64,000 nucleotides of DNA from Paenibacillus sp. JNUCC32 (GTDB lineage: Bacteria > Bacillota > Bacilli > Paenibacillales > Paenibacillaceae): NCBI RefSeq assembly GCF_014863545.1, contig NZ_CP062260.1, positions 186,001 through 250,000 on the forward strand, written 5' to 3'. The notes beneath the pieces were generated by a model. It searched no databases. It was given only the letters and a program-made list of their open reading frames with translations, and was not told where the DNA came from. The position numbers and the translations under genes were made by a program. Position 1 is the first letter of the stretch, and each line of letters opens with the position of its first letter. Of the stretch, positions 25,631 to 35,669 are shown one piece after another.

Positions 25631-26614
25631 TTGAACGCAACTATTAAAGTAGGGATCGTAGGTTATGGAAACTTGGGCAAGGGCGTGCAGAAAGCTATTG
25701 GGCAAAATCCGGATTTGGAGCTGGTAGCCATCTTCACGCGCAGAGACCCGCAGCAAATGCCGGCCAATTCCGGTGCGCGTTTCGAGCATATTTCAGTGGC
25801 AGAGCAATATATCGGGAAGATTGACGTGATGATTCTGTGCGGCGGTTCGGCTACCGATTTGCCGGAGCAAACGCCACAGCTTGCCAGCATGTTCAATACG
25901 GTAGACAGCTTTGACACGCACGCTAAAATTCCTGAGTTTTTCCAGGAGGTTAACAAAGCGGCGATGGGCGGCGGCCATATCAGCGTCATCTCGACAGGCT
26001 GGGATCCGGGCTTGTTCTCCATGAACCGTCTGCTTGCCGAAGCGATTTTGCCGGAAGGCAAAGATTATACGTTCTGGGGCAAAGGCGTAAGCCAAGGCCA
26101 CTCCGATGCGATCCGTCGCGTACCCGGAGTGAAAGCAGGCGTTCAATACACGGTTCCTGTAGAAGAGGTTATTAACCAGATCCGTTCCGGCGAGACACCG
26201 GAGCTTGCCACTCGCGAGAAGCACCGGAGAGATTGTTTCGTCGTTGCGGAAGAGGGCGCGGACCAAGAGCAAATCCGTCAGACGATTGTGTCGATGCCGA
26301 ACTATTTCTCCGATTACGATACAACCGTTACCTTCATTACGCAGGAAGAGCTTGAGGCTGAGCATGCCGGGATGCCTCACGGCGGATTTGTCATCCGCAG
26401 CGGGGTTACCGGAAACGGAAGCAAGCAAATTGTTGAATTTGGCCTGAAGCTGGACAGCAACCCTGAATTTACGGCAAGCGTGCTCGTGTCTTATGCAAGA
26501 GCTGCGCATCGCTTGAGCAGAGAGGGACAGCAGGGCGCCAAAACGGTGTTTGACATTCCGCTCGGGTACCTGTCGCCAAAATCGGCCGAACAGCTCCGCA
26601 GCGAGCTCCTATAA
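25631..26614 (+). CDS. ddh: meso-Diaminopimelate D-dehydrogenase
   Basis: 327 residues, the family length. It has an N-terminal GYGNLG dinucleotide loop (11-16), CGGSATDLPEQTP, DSFDTHAKIPEF and HISVISTGWDPGLFSMNRLL. The enzyme makes meso-DAP from tetrahydrodipicolinate, NADPH and ammonia in one step, bypassing the acylated lysine pathway. DAP feeds peptidoglycan and lysine. The start is TTG 25631 after AGGGAGGA. A strong terminator separates it from glutamate dehydrogenase, which faces it; both enzymes assimilate ammonia. Confidence 0.94.
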   Translation: MNATIKVGIVGYGNLGKGVQKAIGQNPDLELVAIFTRRDPQQMPANSGARFEHISVAEQYIGKIDVMILCGGSATDLPEQTPQLASMFNTVDSFDTHAKIPEFFQEVNKAAMGGGHISVISTGWDPGLFSMNRLLAEAILPEGKDYTFWGKGVSQGHSDAIRRVPGVKAGVQYTVPVEEVINQIRSGETPELATREKHRRDCFVVAEEGADQEQIRQTIVSMPNYFSDYDTTVTFITQEELEAEHAGMPHGGFVIRSGVTGNGSKQIVEFGLKLDSNPEFTASVLVSYARAAHRLSREGQQGAKTVFDIPLGYLSPKSAEQLRSELL

Positions 26615-26620
26615 GCTGCA

Positions 26621-26656
26621 AAAAGCCCTGCCGCATATGCGGCAGGGCTTTTTTTG
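26621..26656. terminator. Bidirectional terminator between ddh and gdhA
   Basis: Stem AGCCCTGCCGCA/TGCGGCAGGGCT with A and T runs on either side. Confidence 0.92.
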
Positions 26657-26662
26657 TGTGAT

Positions 26663-28430
<1,768 letters not shown>

Positions 28431-29318
28431 ATGAAAAAGATATGGGCAGCGCTGTTCATGACAGCCATTTGTACCTTGACCGCATGCGCCGATTCGGAGA
28501 ATGGGAAAGTCGAACCCCCGCCCGTTTCGAGCGTGGAGCCGGCCCCTGACGTAAAGGAGGACCAACCCTTGGTGATCCGGAATGTGGCTGCCTTACAGGA
28601 AGGGACCTTTGCATTTTCCGACGAAACGGGGCATAGGCTGCTCGTTAATCCGGATGCCGCGATTCAGGATGAAGAAGCCTCGCTGATTGCCATCGGCCAG
28701 GGCGGCGAGCCGCTTCCGGTCCAATATGCGGGTGAACAGCAAGCGACGGAAGAAGATAACGGCAGGCAAACTTCGCAGAATTTCAGCCATCAGGCCGGGC
28801 AGCTGTACGAGGTGACGGAGGGGACGGCCGCCCCGAATGCAACGTACTTCATCATTCCAAAGCACCATGTTCCGAAAGAGGCGCTGCTGACCATCCAGCC
28901 GGCCAAGCCGGAGCAGGCCGATGGACAAGTGCTGCAGGAGATCAAGAACAGCAAGGGGAGAGCGCTAGAGCAGGCATGGCCGCTTATTCAGCTTCCGGAC
29001 GGAGAGTCCCTCTATCTGGTGCAGTTCGTCAGAGAAGGTGACGATATGCTGGCCAGCTTGGCGCTGAAACGCGAGAGCGGCTGTCTGTTTTACGATTATC
29101 CGGCGAAGTACGATCCGAGCTCGACGTGGAGAGTGGATGACCAAGGAGAGGTGCGTCCGGACATGTTTTCCTTTCTGTTTGCGGCAGAATCGGAGCTTGG
29201 TCTTGTGCTGGGCGTGCAGTGGATGGGCGCGGAAGGTGAGAATGTTTCGCTTCTGTCCGTATCGGACGATGCGATTACGGATCTCGGGCTGGAATATGGA
29301 AGATATATGTCCCCCTGA
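28431..29318 (+). CDS. Lipoprotein of unknown function
   Basis: 295 residues with a signal peptide MKKIWAALFMTAICTLTAC, lipobox LTAC and Cys19 as the lipid anchor. A Pro/Val/Glu-rich spacer follows, then a largely beta-predicted globular domain without recognised motifs. Repeated aromatic and acidic stretches (DDMLASLALKRESG, DLGLEYGRYMSP) give no family. AGGAG precedes the ATG. The gene stands alone, with its own terminator shared with the YitT-family gene opposite. It probably sits on the outer face of the membrane. Confidence 0.8.
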   Translation: MKKIWAALFMTAICTLTACADSENGKVEPPPVSSVEPAPDVKEDQPLVIRNVAALQEGTFAFSDETGHRLLVNPDAAIQDEEASLIAIGQGGEPLPVQYAGEQQATEEDNGRQTSQNFSHQAGQLYEVTEGTAAPNATYFIIPKHHVPKEALLTIQPAKPEQADGQVLQEIKNSKGRALEQAWPLIQLPDGESLYLVQFVREGDDMLASLALKRESGCLFYDYPAKYDPSSTWRVDDQGEVRPDMFSFLFAAESELGLVLGVQWMGAEGENVSLLSVSDDAITDLGLEYGRYMSP

Positions 29319-29344
29319 TCCTTCGATGGAGCCGAGTTATTACG

Positions 29345-29389
29345 AAAAAAGATCGAAGCCCGCCTCAGCGATGGTTTCGATCTTTTTTT
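29345..29389. terminator. Bidirectional terminator
   Basis: Stem AAAAAAGATCGAA (29345-29357) / TTCGATCTTTTTT (29376-29388) between convergent genes. Confidence 0.85.
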
Positions 29390-29409
29390 ATCTAACGATA
29401 AGTCCGGCT

Positions 29410-30246
29410 TTACTTCGAAATATCAATAAATCCTTCCCCGAACACGTCACGTACGTCGTGGATGGTGACAAAGGCGTTTTTATCCTCGGCACGGACGATT
29501 TTTTTGAGCATGGAAACTTCCTGTTTGCTGATGACGATGTATAGCACGTCTTTGGTCTGACCGGTGTAATATCCGTACCCCCGGAGCACGGTCACCCCGC
29601 GGTCCATAATCTCCGTCACCCGGATGGCAATGCGGTCATGATGTGTCGAGATGATGGTAACGGCTTTTTTGGGGTTCAAGCCCTCAATGATGAATTCCAT
29701 TGCCTTGGTGCCGATGTAGAGGATGACCACGGTGAACATCACCTTCTCGATTCCGATCACGAAAACGGACAGTCCGGCCACGATCAGGTCAAAGAACAGC
29801 AGGGCATAACTGATGTTCCAATCCCAATATTTATTGGCCAGACGAGCCAGTATCACCGTGCCTGCCGTCGTTCCGCCCACCCGGACGATGAGTCCGATCC
29901 CGACGCCGGCGAACAGTCCGGCGAAAATGGCGTTGATCACCGGCTCATCCGACGCGATGCGCCAGTTCTCCGTCAAGTGCAGGAACAGGGAATGAAAGGC
30001 AACGGCGATGATGGTGTAAACCGTCGTTTTTTTATCCAACAGCTTGTATCCGATCATCAGCAATATCCCGTTAATCACAATGCCGACCAGCGCCGGCGAC
30101 CATTTCAGCACATAAAACAGGATGATCGATATCCCGGTAACGCCGCCTTCGCCAAAATCGTTGGGAATGACGAATAAATTGACCGCCAGCGCAAAAATAA
30201 ATGCCCCGATGAGCAGCATGATCATATCAAACGCTCTTTTTTTCAT
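29410..30246 (-). CDS. YitT-family membrane protein (DUF161/DUF2179)
   Basis: 278 residues from the ATG at 30246 (GGAGG upstream; the frame runs on to 30279). Five to six membrane helices fill residues about 8-180, with the conserved VIPNDFGEGGVTGISIILFY and GGTTAGTVILARL. A cytoplasmic DUF2179 domain forms the last ~90 residues (AVTIISTHHDRIA; VLRGYGYYTGQTKDVLYIVI). The function is unproven; DUF2179 resembles small ligand-sensing domains. The mRNA leader carries a complete Rho-independent terminator, so expression is probably attenuated. Confidence 0.9.
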   Translation of the reverse strand: MKKRAFDMIMLLIGAFIFALAVNLFVIPNDFGEGGVTGISIILFYVLKWSPALVGIVINGILLMIGYKLLDKKTTVYTIIAVAFHSLFLHLTENWRIASDEPVINAIFAGLFAGVGIGLIVRVGGTTAGTVILARLANKYWDWNISYALLFFDLIVAGLSVFVIGIEKVMFTVVILYIGTKAMEFIIEGLNPKKAVTIISTHHDRIAIRVTEIMDRGVTVLRGYGYYTGQTKDVLYIVISKQEVSMLKKIVRAEDKNAFVTIHDVRDVFGEGFIDISK

Positions 30247-30276
30247 ACGATATACCTCCATGACTTTCAACAAGCT

Positions 30277-30321
30277 CACAAAAAAAGCGATTAAAGGAAA
30301 AACTCATCCTTTAATCGCTTT
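30277..30321 (-). terminator. Terminator inside the leader of the YitT-family gene
   Basis: A perfect 14-bp stem (30284-30297 with 30308-30321) with a 10-base loop, followed on the minus strand by seven T. It lies about 30-75 bases before the start codon and downstream of the predicted promoter, so it should stop most transcripts unless antagonised. Confidence 0.8.
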
Positions 30322-30358
30322 ATGCAAACATAGGTTGCGCAGCTCTTTTGATATACTC

Positions 30359-30387
30359 ATTATAATAATCTTCACATGGAATGTAAA
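30359..30387 (-). promoter_or_regulatory. Predicted sigma-A promoter of the YitT-family gene
   Basis: On the minus strand TTTACA (30387-30382), a 17-bp spacer, then TATAAT (30364-30359). The start site is expected near 30352, giving a leader of roughly 105 bases. Confidence 0.75.
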
Positions 30388-30437
30388 TGATTTTTAATTT
30401 TCATAAGCTTGCAGGTCGGCGCTAATGCCTGCATTCC

Positions 30438-30466
30438 AGCCCCCCTATCAAGGAGGGGCTTTTTTA
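30438..30466 (+). terminator. Orphan terminator upstream of the SDR gene
   Basis: A stem AGCCCC/GGGGCT with extra inner pairs ends in six T. A second hairpin, GCAGG/CCTGC, lies at about 30410-30432. No gene on the plus strand ends here, so it terminates a short RNA or attenuates the SDR gene at 30569. Confidence 0.65.
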
Positions 30467-30568
30467 TGATGTTTGAAATCGAGCGGAGACGGGAATAGGA
30501 GCGCAACATTTCAAAATGGGGGCTGTGATAAAACTGAAAGTGAAAGAAGAAGAGGAGATGATGAGAAC

Positions 30569-31333
30569 ATGAAAACATGGAATGGAACAACGGCTTTGGT
30601 TACGGGCTCCAGCCGGGGCATCGGACGTGCCATCGCGAACCGATTGGCGAAGGAAGGAGCCATGGTCGCCGTTCACTACGGCAAGAATAGGGAGGCTGCG
30701 GAAGAGGTCGTCCGCGAGATTGCACAGGCGGGAGGGGAGGCTTTTGCGGTTGGGGCGGACCTCCGCTCCTTGGAGGGGGTAAATGCCCTGTTCGAGTCGC
30801 TGGATGAGGCGTTGAACGACCGGACGGGCAGCACGCATATGGACATCCTGGTTAACAACGCAGGGATCGGCTTGGTGGAGACCATCGAGGAAACCACGGA
30901 GCAGAGCTTTGACGAAGTGATGCATCTTAACGTGAAAACGCCGTTCTTCCTGATACAGCAAGCTCTTCCCCGCCTTCGGGACAATGGGCGCATCATCAAT
31001 TTATCGTCTGCGGTCACCCGGATTTCCCTGCCCAATATTCCGGCGTACACGATGACGAAGGGAGCCATTAATGCGCTGACGCTCTCCTTGTCGAGCCAGC
31101 TGGCATCCCGCGGAATCACGATCAATGCGATACTGCCCGGATTCGTAGCTACCGACATGAATGCCGGAATGCTGCAGGATCCTGACTCGTATCGGTTCGG
31201 GGCCGACTATTCGATGTTCGGAAGGTGGGGGGAGCCGGGGGATATCGCGGATATCGCGGCGTTTCTGGCTTCGCCGGACAGCCGCTGGATCACCGGTCAG
31301 TGCATCGATGCCAGCGGAGGAACCCATCTGTGA
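30569..31333 (+). CDS. SDR-family oxidoreductase (3-oxoacyl-ACP-reductase-like)
   Basis: 254 residues from the ATG at 30569 (AGGAG 12 bases upstream; other in-frame starts further up lack a site). Motifs are TGSSRGIGRAI, NNAGIG, then Ser with YTMTKGA (Tyr-x3-Lys), and GRWGEPGDIADIAAFLASPD near the end. The loop HYGKNRE suggests NADP(H). It resembles FabG paralogs used in secondary metabolism or detoxification. A terminator hairpin 100 bp upstream may attenuate it. Confidence 0.88.
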   Translation: MKTWNGTTALVTGSSRGIGRAIANRLAKEGAMVAVHYGKNREAAEEVVREIAQAGGEAFAVGADLRSLEGVNALFESLDEALNDRTGSTHMDILVNNAGIGLVETIEETTEQSFDEVMHLNVKTPFFLIQQALPRLRDNGRIINLSSAVTRISLPNIPAYTMTKGAINALTLSLSSQLASRGITINAILPGFVATDMNAGMLQDPDSYRFGADYSMFGRWGEPGDIADIAAFLASPDSRWITGQCIDASGGTHL

Positions 31334-31467
31334 CCGCCGCCGTTGCCGCAAATCCATGAACATAGAAAGCACCTGATTCCCGCGGCATGATTTCTTTTTC
31401 CAGTATTTCCTTTATAATGTTTGAAGAAGTTGCGAGGAAGGAAGTATTGGAACGGAGGCCGGCGAAG

Positions 31468-32004
31468 ATGTGGAATATCGATTTTGAGCATGCGTACGAC
31501 ATACGCGCGGGTGTCGCCGAAGAACAAATTGCCCGTTTTGTTATGGAGTGGAATGCAGGGCTTTCCGTGCAGGAGATGGATGAAATCAAGGGGAGGCAAG
31601 TGAATCCTTTTCACAAAAGCTCCCCATTTTACGATCAGTATGTTCCGCTGGATCCTGCGGGCTGGAAGCTGCCTCGGCGAAACTTTCCCGCAAGCTATTT
31701 GGATTTATTGAAGTATTCCAACGGCGGGGAATTTCAACAGGGAGCACGTCTTTTCCAGTTCTTTAACACGGATGACCTGAGGGAGATGAACCTGGCCTAC
31801 GAGCTGCCGGAGTATATGCCTGGTGCGGTGTCGTTTGCGATGGATGGAAGCGGAAACCATTATATGTTCGATATGAGGGAAGCGCCGACAAACGACGAAT
31901 ATGCGATTTTGTTCGCGCATTCCGGCAACCTGGGGTATGAAGACTGCGAGCGTGTTGCGGATTCTTTGCCGGCGTTATGCACGGAGACTTGGGAGCTGTA
32001 TTGA
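31468..32004 (+). CDS. SMI1/KNR4 (SUKH) family protein
   Basis: 178 residues from the ATG at 31468 (GGAGG 9 bases upstream; the frame is open from 31387). The SUKH core is seen as LPRRNFPASYLDLLKYSNGG, LFQFFNTDDLREMN, YMPGAVSFAMDGSGNHYMFD and DEYAILFAHSG. SUKH proteins are often immunity proteins against polymorphic toxins. No toxin gene is next to it, so it may be an orphan immunity gene. Cytoplasmic. A long hairpin follows at 32045. Confidence 0.85.
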   Translation: MWNIDFEHAYDIRAGVAEEQIARFVMEWNAGLSVQEMDEIKGRQVNPFHKSSPFYDQYVPLDPAGWKLPRRNFPASYLDLLKYSNGGEFQQGARLFQFFNTDDLREMNLAYELPEYMPGAVSFAMDGSGNHYMFDMREAPTNDEYAILFAHSGNLGYEDCERVADSLPALCTETWELY

Positions 32005-32044
32005 GCGTATCATGAGAGCTGGCAGGGGATTGTATAGCCTTGGA

Positions 32045-32077
32045 GCAAGAGCCCACGCGTGACGCGTGGGCTCTTGC
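32045..32077. repeat. Perfect 15-bp inverted repeat, possible terminator
   Basis: GCAAGAGCCCACGCG (32045-32059), loop TGA, and its exact complement (32063-32077). No T run follows on either strand, so termination would be atypical. Confidence 0.6.
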
Positions 32078-32434
32078 ATTTAGCGTTCGGCCGACGACGT
32101 ATCGGATCTCGTGCGGACGAGGGAGCAAAAGGCAAAAGCTTAGACAGTACAACGCCCCGCGCTAAATGCAAATCTGAAGCGGAAGAATTGGCGGAATGGC
32201 TCTCCAAGTGGAAATGATGCATAGCAGAGCGCATCCCCGGGAGGAGAGTCAGGAGCCCATTTGCCTGCGATTCTGTTATAATGCTCGTTAGAGATTACTC
32301 CCCCCTTATTTTCAAACAAAAGGTGAACTATCAATGCTTTCATTTACTAGACTAACCAAATGCAAACCCCCGATCCCGTAATTCCTTTGCCGGCAAACTA
32401 GAGATTTTCTGAAACGATAAGGGGGAGTTTGGCT
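32078..32434. other. Intergenic region before the MFS gene
   Basis: No convincing gene. A 22-codon plus-strand tail ending EAEELAEWLSKWK with TGA near 32216 could be a gene end, but it has no start signals. A TATAAT near 32276 may belong to the MFS promoter. Confidence 0.35.
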
Positions 32435-33628
32435 GTGCAAAGAAAAATCTCAAAACCGTCACTGCTGTTGTTTATTGTTCTTGTGGGTTTCCCGCAAATA
32501 AGCGAAACGATATATACGCCTTCATTACCGGATATCGCCCATCATTTAGGGGCGGGCAATAATGTGATCCAGCTTACGCTCAGCATTTACTTTCTGGGCT
32601 TTGCCTTTGGCGTGTATTGCTGGGGGAGGCTGTCCGATTCCATCGGACGGCGCCCCGCGATGCTGTGGGGCATCCTGGTTTATGGGTTGGGCAGCCTGGG
32701 CTGCTATCTGTCCGGTTCGGCCGAATGGTTATTGGTCAGCCGGTTCATACAGGCTTTTGGTGCCAGCACGGGCTCTGTCGTCACGCAAACGATTTTGCGC
32801 GAGACCGTAGTTGGAGCCAAACGCCATGCGGTGTTTGCCCAGATTTCGGCGGCGCTGGCGTTTACTCCTGCGATAGGGCCGCTGATTGGCGGATGGGTAG
32901 ATCAATCGCTCGGCTTCCGAGCGGTTTTCTTCACGCTGGTAATATTGAGCGCAACCGTATTGACCTACACCTGGATCTCCCTGCCCGAGACCAGAGTACA
33001 GGCCGCCTCGAGGATTAACACGTTCTCGGTGGTCAAGCGTCTGCTCTTCGATCGCAGGGTATGGGGATTCGGTTTTCTTATTGGAGCGACCAACGGCATT
33101 TTGTTCAGTTATTATGCGGAAGCGCCCTTTATTTTTATTGAATTTTTTCAGATGAGACCTACTGCGTTCGGCTTCTTCGGAATTTTTGTGGCGATGTCCT
33201 CGATTTTCGGCGCGCTGCTGTCGAAAAGGCTGCTGACCATGCTCAAGGCAGAGCGCATTATCTTGCTCGGCACGTTCATTACGTCGGTGGGGGCCCTTTG
33301 CTTCACGGGTTTTGCCCTTAGCGGGATCAAAGCCACCGTGATGGATTTAGTGTTAATGGTATCCTGTATTTTTATTATTCTGCTCGGCATCGGAATGGCC
33401 ATTCCCAACTGCCTCAGCCTGGCGCTGATCCATTACGGGGACGTGCTCGGGACGGCAGGGGCCATCTTCGGATTGGGTTATTACGTTGTCGTCAGCCTGA
33501 TAACGAGCGGCATGAGCTTTCTTCACGACGGCTCGTTAGTCGCCATGCCTTTGTATTTTCTTGGGCTGGCCGCGGTCATGGTCTTCGTGAGCGGAATGCT
33601 CGCCCGTCAAGCACGAAGCAGCTCATAG
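32435..33628 (+). CDS. MFS drug-efflux transporter, Bcr/CflA-like
   Basis: 397 residues with 12 predicted membrane helices. The loop 2-3 motif WGRLSDSIGRRPAML and the motif C-like FTPAIGPLIGGWV in helix 5 mark a proton-drug antiporter of the 12-helix DHA1 class. Bcr/CflA-type proteins export bicyclomycin, chloramphenicol, sulfonamides or cysteine pathway products. The start is GTG 32435, 8 bases after AAGGGGGA; a TTG two codons earlier would be too close. No linked regulator. Confidence 0.88.
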   Translation: MQRKISKPSLLLFIVLVGFPQISETIYTPSLPDIAHHLGAGNNVIQLTLSIYFLGFAFGVYCWGRLSDSIGRRPAMLWGILVYGLGSLGCYLSGSAEWLLVSRFIQAFGASTGSVVTQTILRETVVGAKRHAVFAQISAALAFTPAIGPLIGGWVDQSLGFRAVFFTLVILSATVLTYTWISLPETRVQAASRINTFSVVKRLLFDRRVWGFGFLIGATNGILFSYYAEAPFIFIEFFQMRPTAFGFFGIFVAMSSIFGALLSKRLLTMLKAERIILLGTFITSVGALCFTGFALSGIKATVMDLVLMVSCIFIILLGIGMAIPNCLSLALIHYGDVLGTAGAIFGLGYYVVVSLITSGMSFLHDGSLVAMPLYFLGLAAVMVFVSGMLARQARSSS

Positions 33629-33648
33629 AAAAGCATTAAACTAAACAA

Positions 33649-33692
33649 GTCGCAGAGTGCCGGCGGTTATGCCGGTACCCTGCGACTGTTTG
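33649..33692 (+). terminator. Terminator after the MFS gene
   Basis: Stem GTCGCAG (33649-33655) / CTGCGAC (33680-33686) with inner GCCGG/CCGGC-type pairing and a TGTTT tail. Confidence 0.7.
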
Positions 33693-33718
33693 ACGTTGTC
33701 CGATCGGGAAGTTTTAGT

Positions 33719-34216
33719 TCATTGCGCTGCCTCATCGGCAGATGGACCGTAGATGCCCGGCACCGGAATATCGAGAAGCCGCAGATATACCCCTAACTGA
33801 GCCCGATGATGAACCATGTGGCTGAAGCCGAAGGTGCGGAGCGCAATCGCCCGCGGCGCGCGGAGGATGATATGGTCGCCGTGGCGCAGCGTCCATTCCT
33901 CGCCGAGCGTTTTCTCGTCGCATTCGGCGAGCAGCTGCTCCAACTTGCCCACGTTCGCGTCGAATTCCTCCAGAACGTCGGCGCGTTTTTCCAAAGCCTC
34001 CCGCCGCAGCGGCACACTCGAAAGATCGAACTCCGGATACTGAAAAATCGCGATTTGCCAGTTGAGCAGGTTAATCAGGTGCGTGGCCAACCCGCCGAGC
34101 GTCATCGATTTCTCGTGCGGCTTCCACGACATATGCTCCTCGGGCAAGCGTTCCAGAACGCGGCGCGTATGAGCCAGCTCCTGCGCTGCATCGCCGATGA
34201 TCAGTTGTTTTACCAT
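33719..34216 (-). CDS. DinB-family protein
   Basis: 165 residues with a four-helix-bundle pattern. Metal-type histidines are visible in GGLATHLINLLNW (near residue 46) and FGFSHMVHHRAQLGVYLRLL (near 134-137). This is the DUF664/DinB_2-like branch. GAGAGG precedes the ATG. Its function is unknown beyond the metalloprotein fold. It ends just before the MFS terminator and starts 80 bp from the IS left end, so the IS may have displaced its promoter surroundings. Confidence 0.85.
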   Translation of the reverse strand: MVKQLIIGDAAQELAHTRRVLERLPEEHMSWKPHEKSMTLGGLATHLINLLNWQIAIFQYPEFDLSSVPLRREALEKRADVLEEFDANVGKLEQLLAECDEKTLGEEWTLRHGDHIILRAPRAIALRTFGFSHMVHHRAQLGVYLRLLDIPVPGIYGPSADEAAQ

Positions 34217-34344
34217 AATAATCCTCTCCCCTCATATGGATTAGCATACTATATTTTCCGGTTGGGAGGAAAGCTCTCTTTGACGCTTACTTTCTAGGGC
34301 GTGTATGCAAACCTAAGCGAGCCAAACCATAATGGATGCCAGCG

Positions 34345-34838
34345 TTAAAAAGCCCTGAATGAGCTTGCTAACTTATCAAAGCGAGTCGCCAACCGACGAT
34401 AATGTTTAACTTTATTGAAGAAACATTCAATGATATGCCGCTCCTTGTAAGTTTCTTTATCCCATTTCCTTGGTTTGCGGCGACTTTTCTTACTGGGTAT
34501 CACAGGTGCGGCGGATTGCTGCTCTATTAGCTGAAGAATTTGATTGGTGTCGTACGCTTGATCAGCTAACACCTGTTTTTTCGTTAGATCCATTTGCTTT
34601 AACATTTCATAGCCGGTTACCGAATCGTGGCATTGGCCTCCCGTTAACTTAAAGCGCAAAGGATTACCTAGCGCATCCACCACGGCGTGAATTTTGGTGG
34701 TTAGTCCGCCACGGGAACGCCCTATTGCTTGCTTGAGGCCCCCCTTTTTGCTCCCGCTGCATGTTGGTGAACACAGATGCTCGTCGCGTTAATCATAACG
34801 CTTTCCCAATCAGGTTCCGTAGAGACATGCTCTAAGAT
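34345..34838 (-). pseudogene. IS5-family transposase, 3' part (left copy)
   Basis: An open frame of 112 codons (34345-34683) carries GQCHDSVTGYEML, VLADQAYDTN (second catalytic Asp) and HIIECFFNKVKHYRR (catalytic Glu, with Cys where Arg is usual). Upstream homology continues in other frames to 34838. There EPDWESVMINATS has Asn where the first catalytic Asp is expected, and an AAAAAGGGGGG run breaks the frame. Inactive. Confidence 0.8.
34674..34838. repeat. Direct repeat of IS internal sequence, left copy
   Basis: About 165 bp, near-identical to 36016-36178 with scattered substitutions and small indels. A substrate for homologous deletion of the island. Confidence 0.85.
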
Positions 34839-34851
34839 AAATGATGTTAAT

Positions 34852-35313
34852 TTAGTCTTCACCTTCAATATAATCAATTAATGAATTTAAGGATTTATAA
34901 TTTTCTTTTGGTGAAAGAACATAAAAAAATCCTGAATCTTCTTCTTTAAAAAAGGCCCCCCCTCCTCCGAAATTTAGTGCTATATAGGATCCATCTATTT
35001 TTTTTATGCGTACTTCTCTGTAAAAGTCCGCCGGTGGAGAATCATCGGGATCCATTGCATGATTGTGGTTTAAAATATTCATTATTTTATTAATATTATT
35101 TTCCTCATGTGTTTCTCCGGCAATATCATCTGAATCCAACATGTGCGTTGTCACACTTACAACTTCATTGGCCGATATACTGAAAGCAGGTATTTCTGAT
35201 TGGCTTACTTCTTGACGATATTCAACCACATTCTGGTTGGATGAAGATTTACAAGACACCAGAATAATTAACAATAGTACAATTAAAATGATGAAACCTC
35301 CAAGCCATTTCAT
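34852..35313 (-). CDS. AT-rich lipoprotein of unknown function
   Basis: 153 residues from the ATG at 35313 (GAGAGGAAAAGGA upstream; the frame is open to 35514 but that part overlaps an SDR remnant). Lipoprotein signal with a strongly hydrophobic core and lipobox LVSC, Cys21, then Ser/Asn linker. The mature part has ANEVVSVTTHML, DDSPPADFYREVRIKK and a Gly run NFGGGGAF, and ends LIDYIEGED. No family was recognised. The base composition is much richer in A+T than flanking genes, a sign of transfer. Its stop is 14 bp from the IS breakpoint. Confidence 0.7.
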   Translation of the reverse strand: MKWLGGFIILIVLLLIILVSCKSSSNQNVVEYRQEVSQSEIPAFSISANEVVSVTTHMLDSDDIAGETHEENNINKIMNILNHNHAMDPDDSPPADFYREVRIKKIDGSYIALNFGGGGAFFKEEDSGFFYVLSPKENYKSLNSLIDYIEGED

Positions 35314-35384
35314 TCCTTTTCCTCTCTCATTTTTATCGATTTTCATTCTATAATAAATAACGCCATTAACTTCCCAAATGTTGC

Positions 35385-35551
35385 AATCTACGCTCAACAA
35401 CGATGTGATACTCAGCGATAAAAGATTGAATAGTTTGACGCGTTGCCAGAACGACAAGACAGTCTCGTACCGCCAGTTCTTTGGCATACGCTTTACCGAT
35501 TCCGCATGAAGCACCGGTGACTACAGCCAGCTTGTTTCTATATGCCTACTT
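35385..35551 (-). pseudogene. N-terminal remnant of an SDR oxidoreductase
   Basis: The minus strand reads NKLAVVTGASCGIGKAYAKE and then LAVRDCLVVLATR, the Rossmann start of a short-chain dehydrogenase. Similarity fades near 35385, where the lipoprotein gene region begins. An AAGGAGG lies upstream at about 35568-35575. The rest of the enzyme, including its active site, is gone. Confidence 0.6.
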
Positions 35552-35669
35552 GTTAAAGATACAAATCCTCCTTTAAGAAATGTAAAGGCTCGTGAAACGC
35601 CATTATCGAACGGAAGTATTCCGATATCAAGCTCGATACCCCGAGCAAGCCTTTCCAATTGATTCTTTT

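Noticed and set aside
30304..30360. 18-codon minus-strand ORF reading MSISKELRNLCLHKAIKG whose last codons form the 5' arm of the YitT leader terminator
   Set aside because: It would make an attractive attenuator peptide, but its ATG overlaps the predicted -10 box (TATAATG), so it would not be in the transcript, and it has no ribosome binding site.
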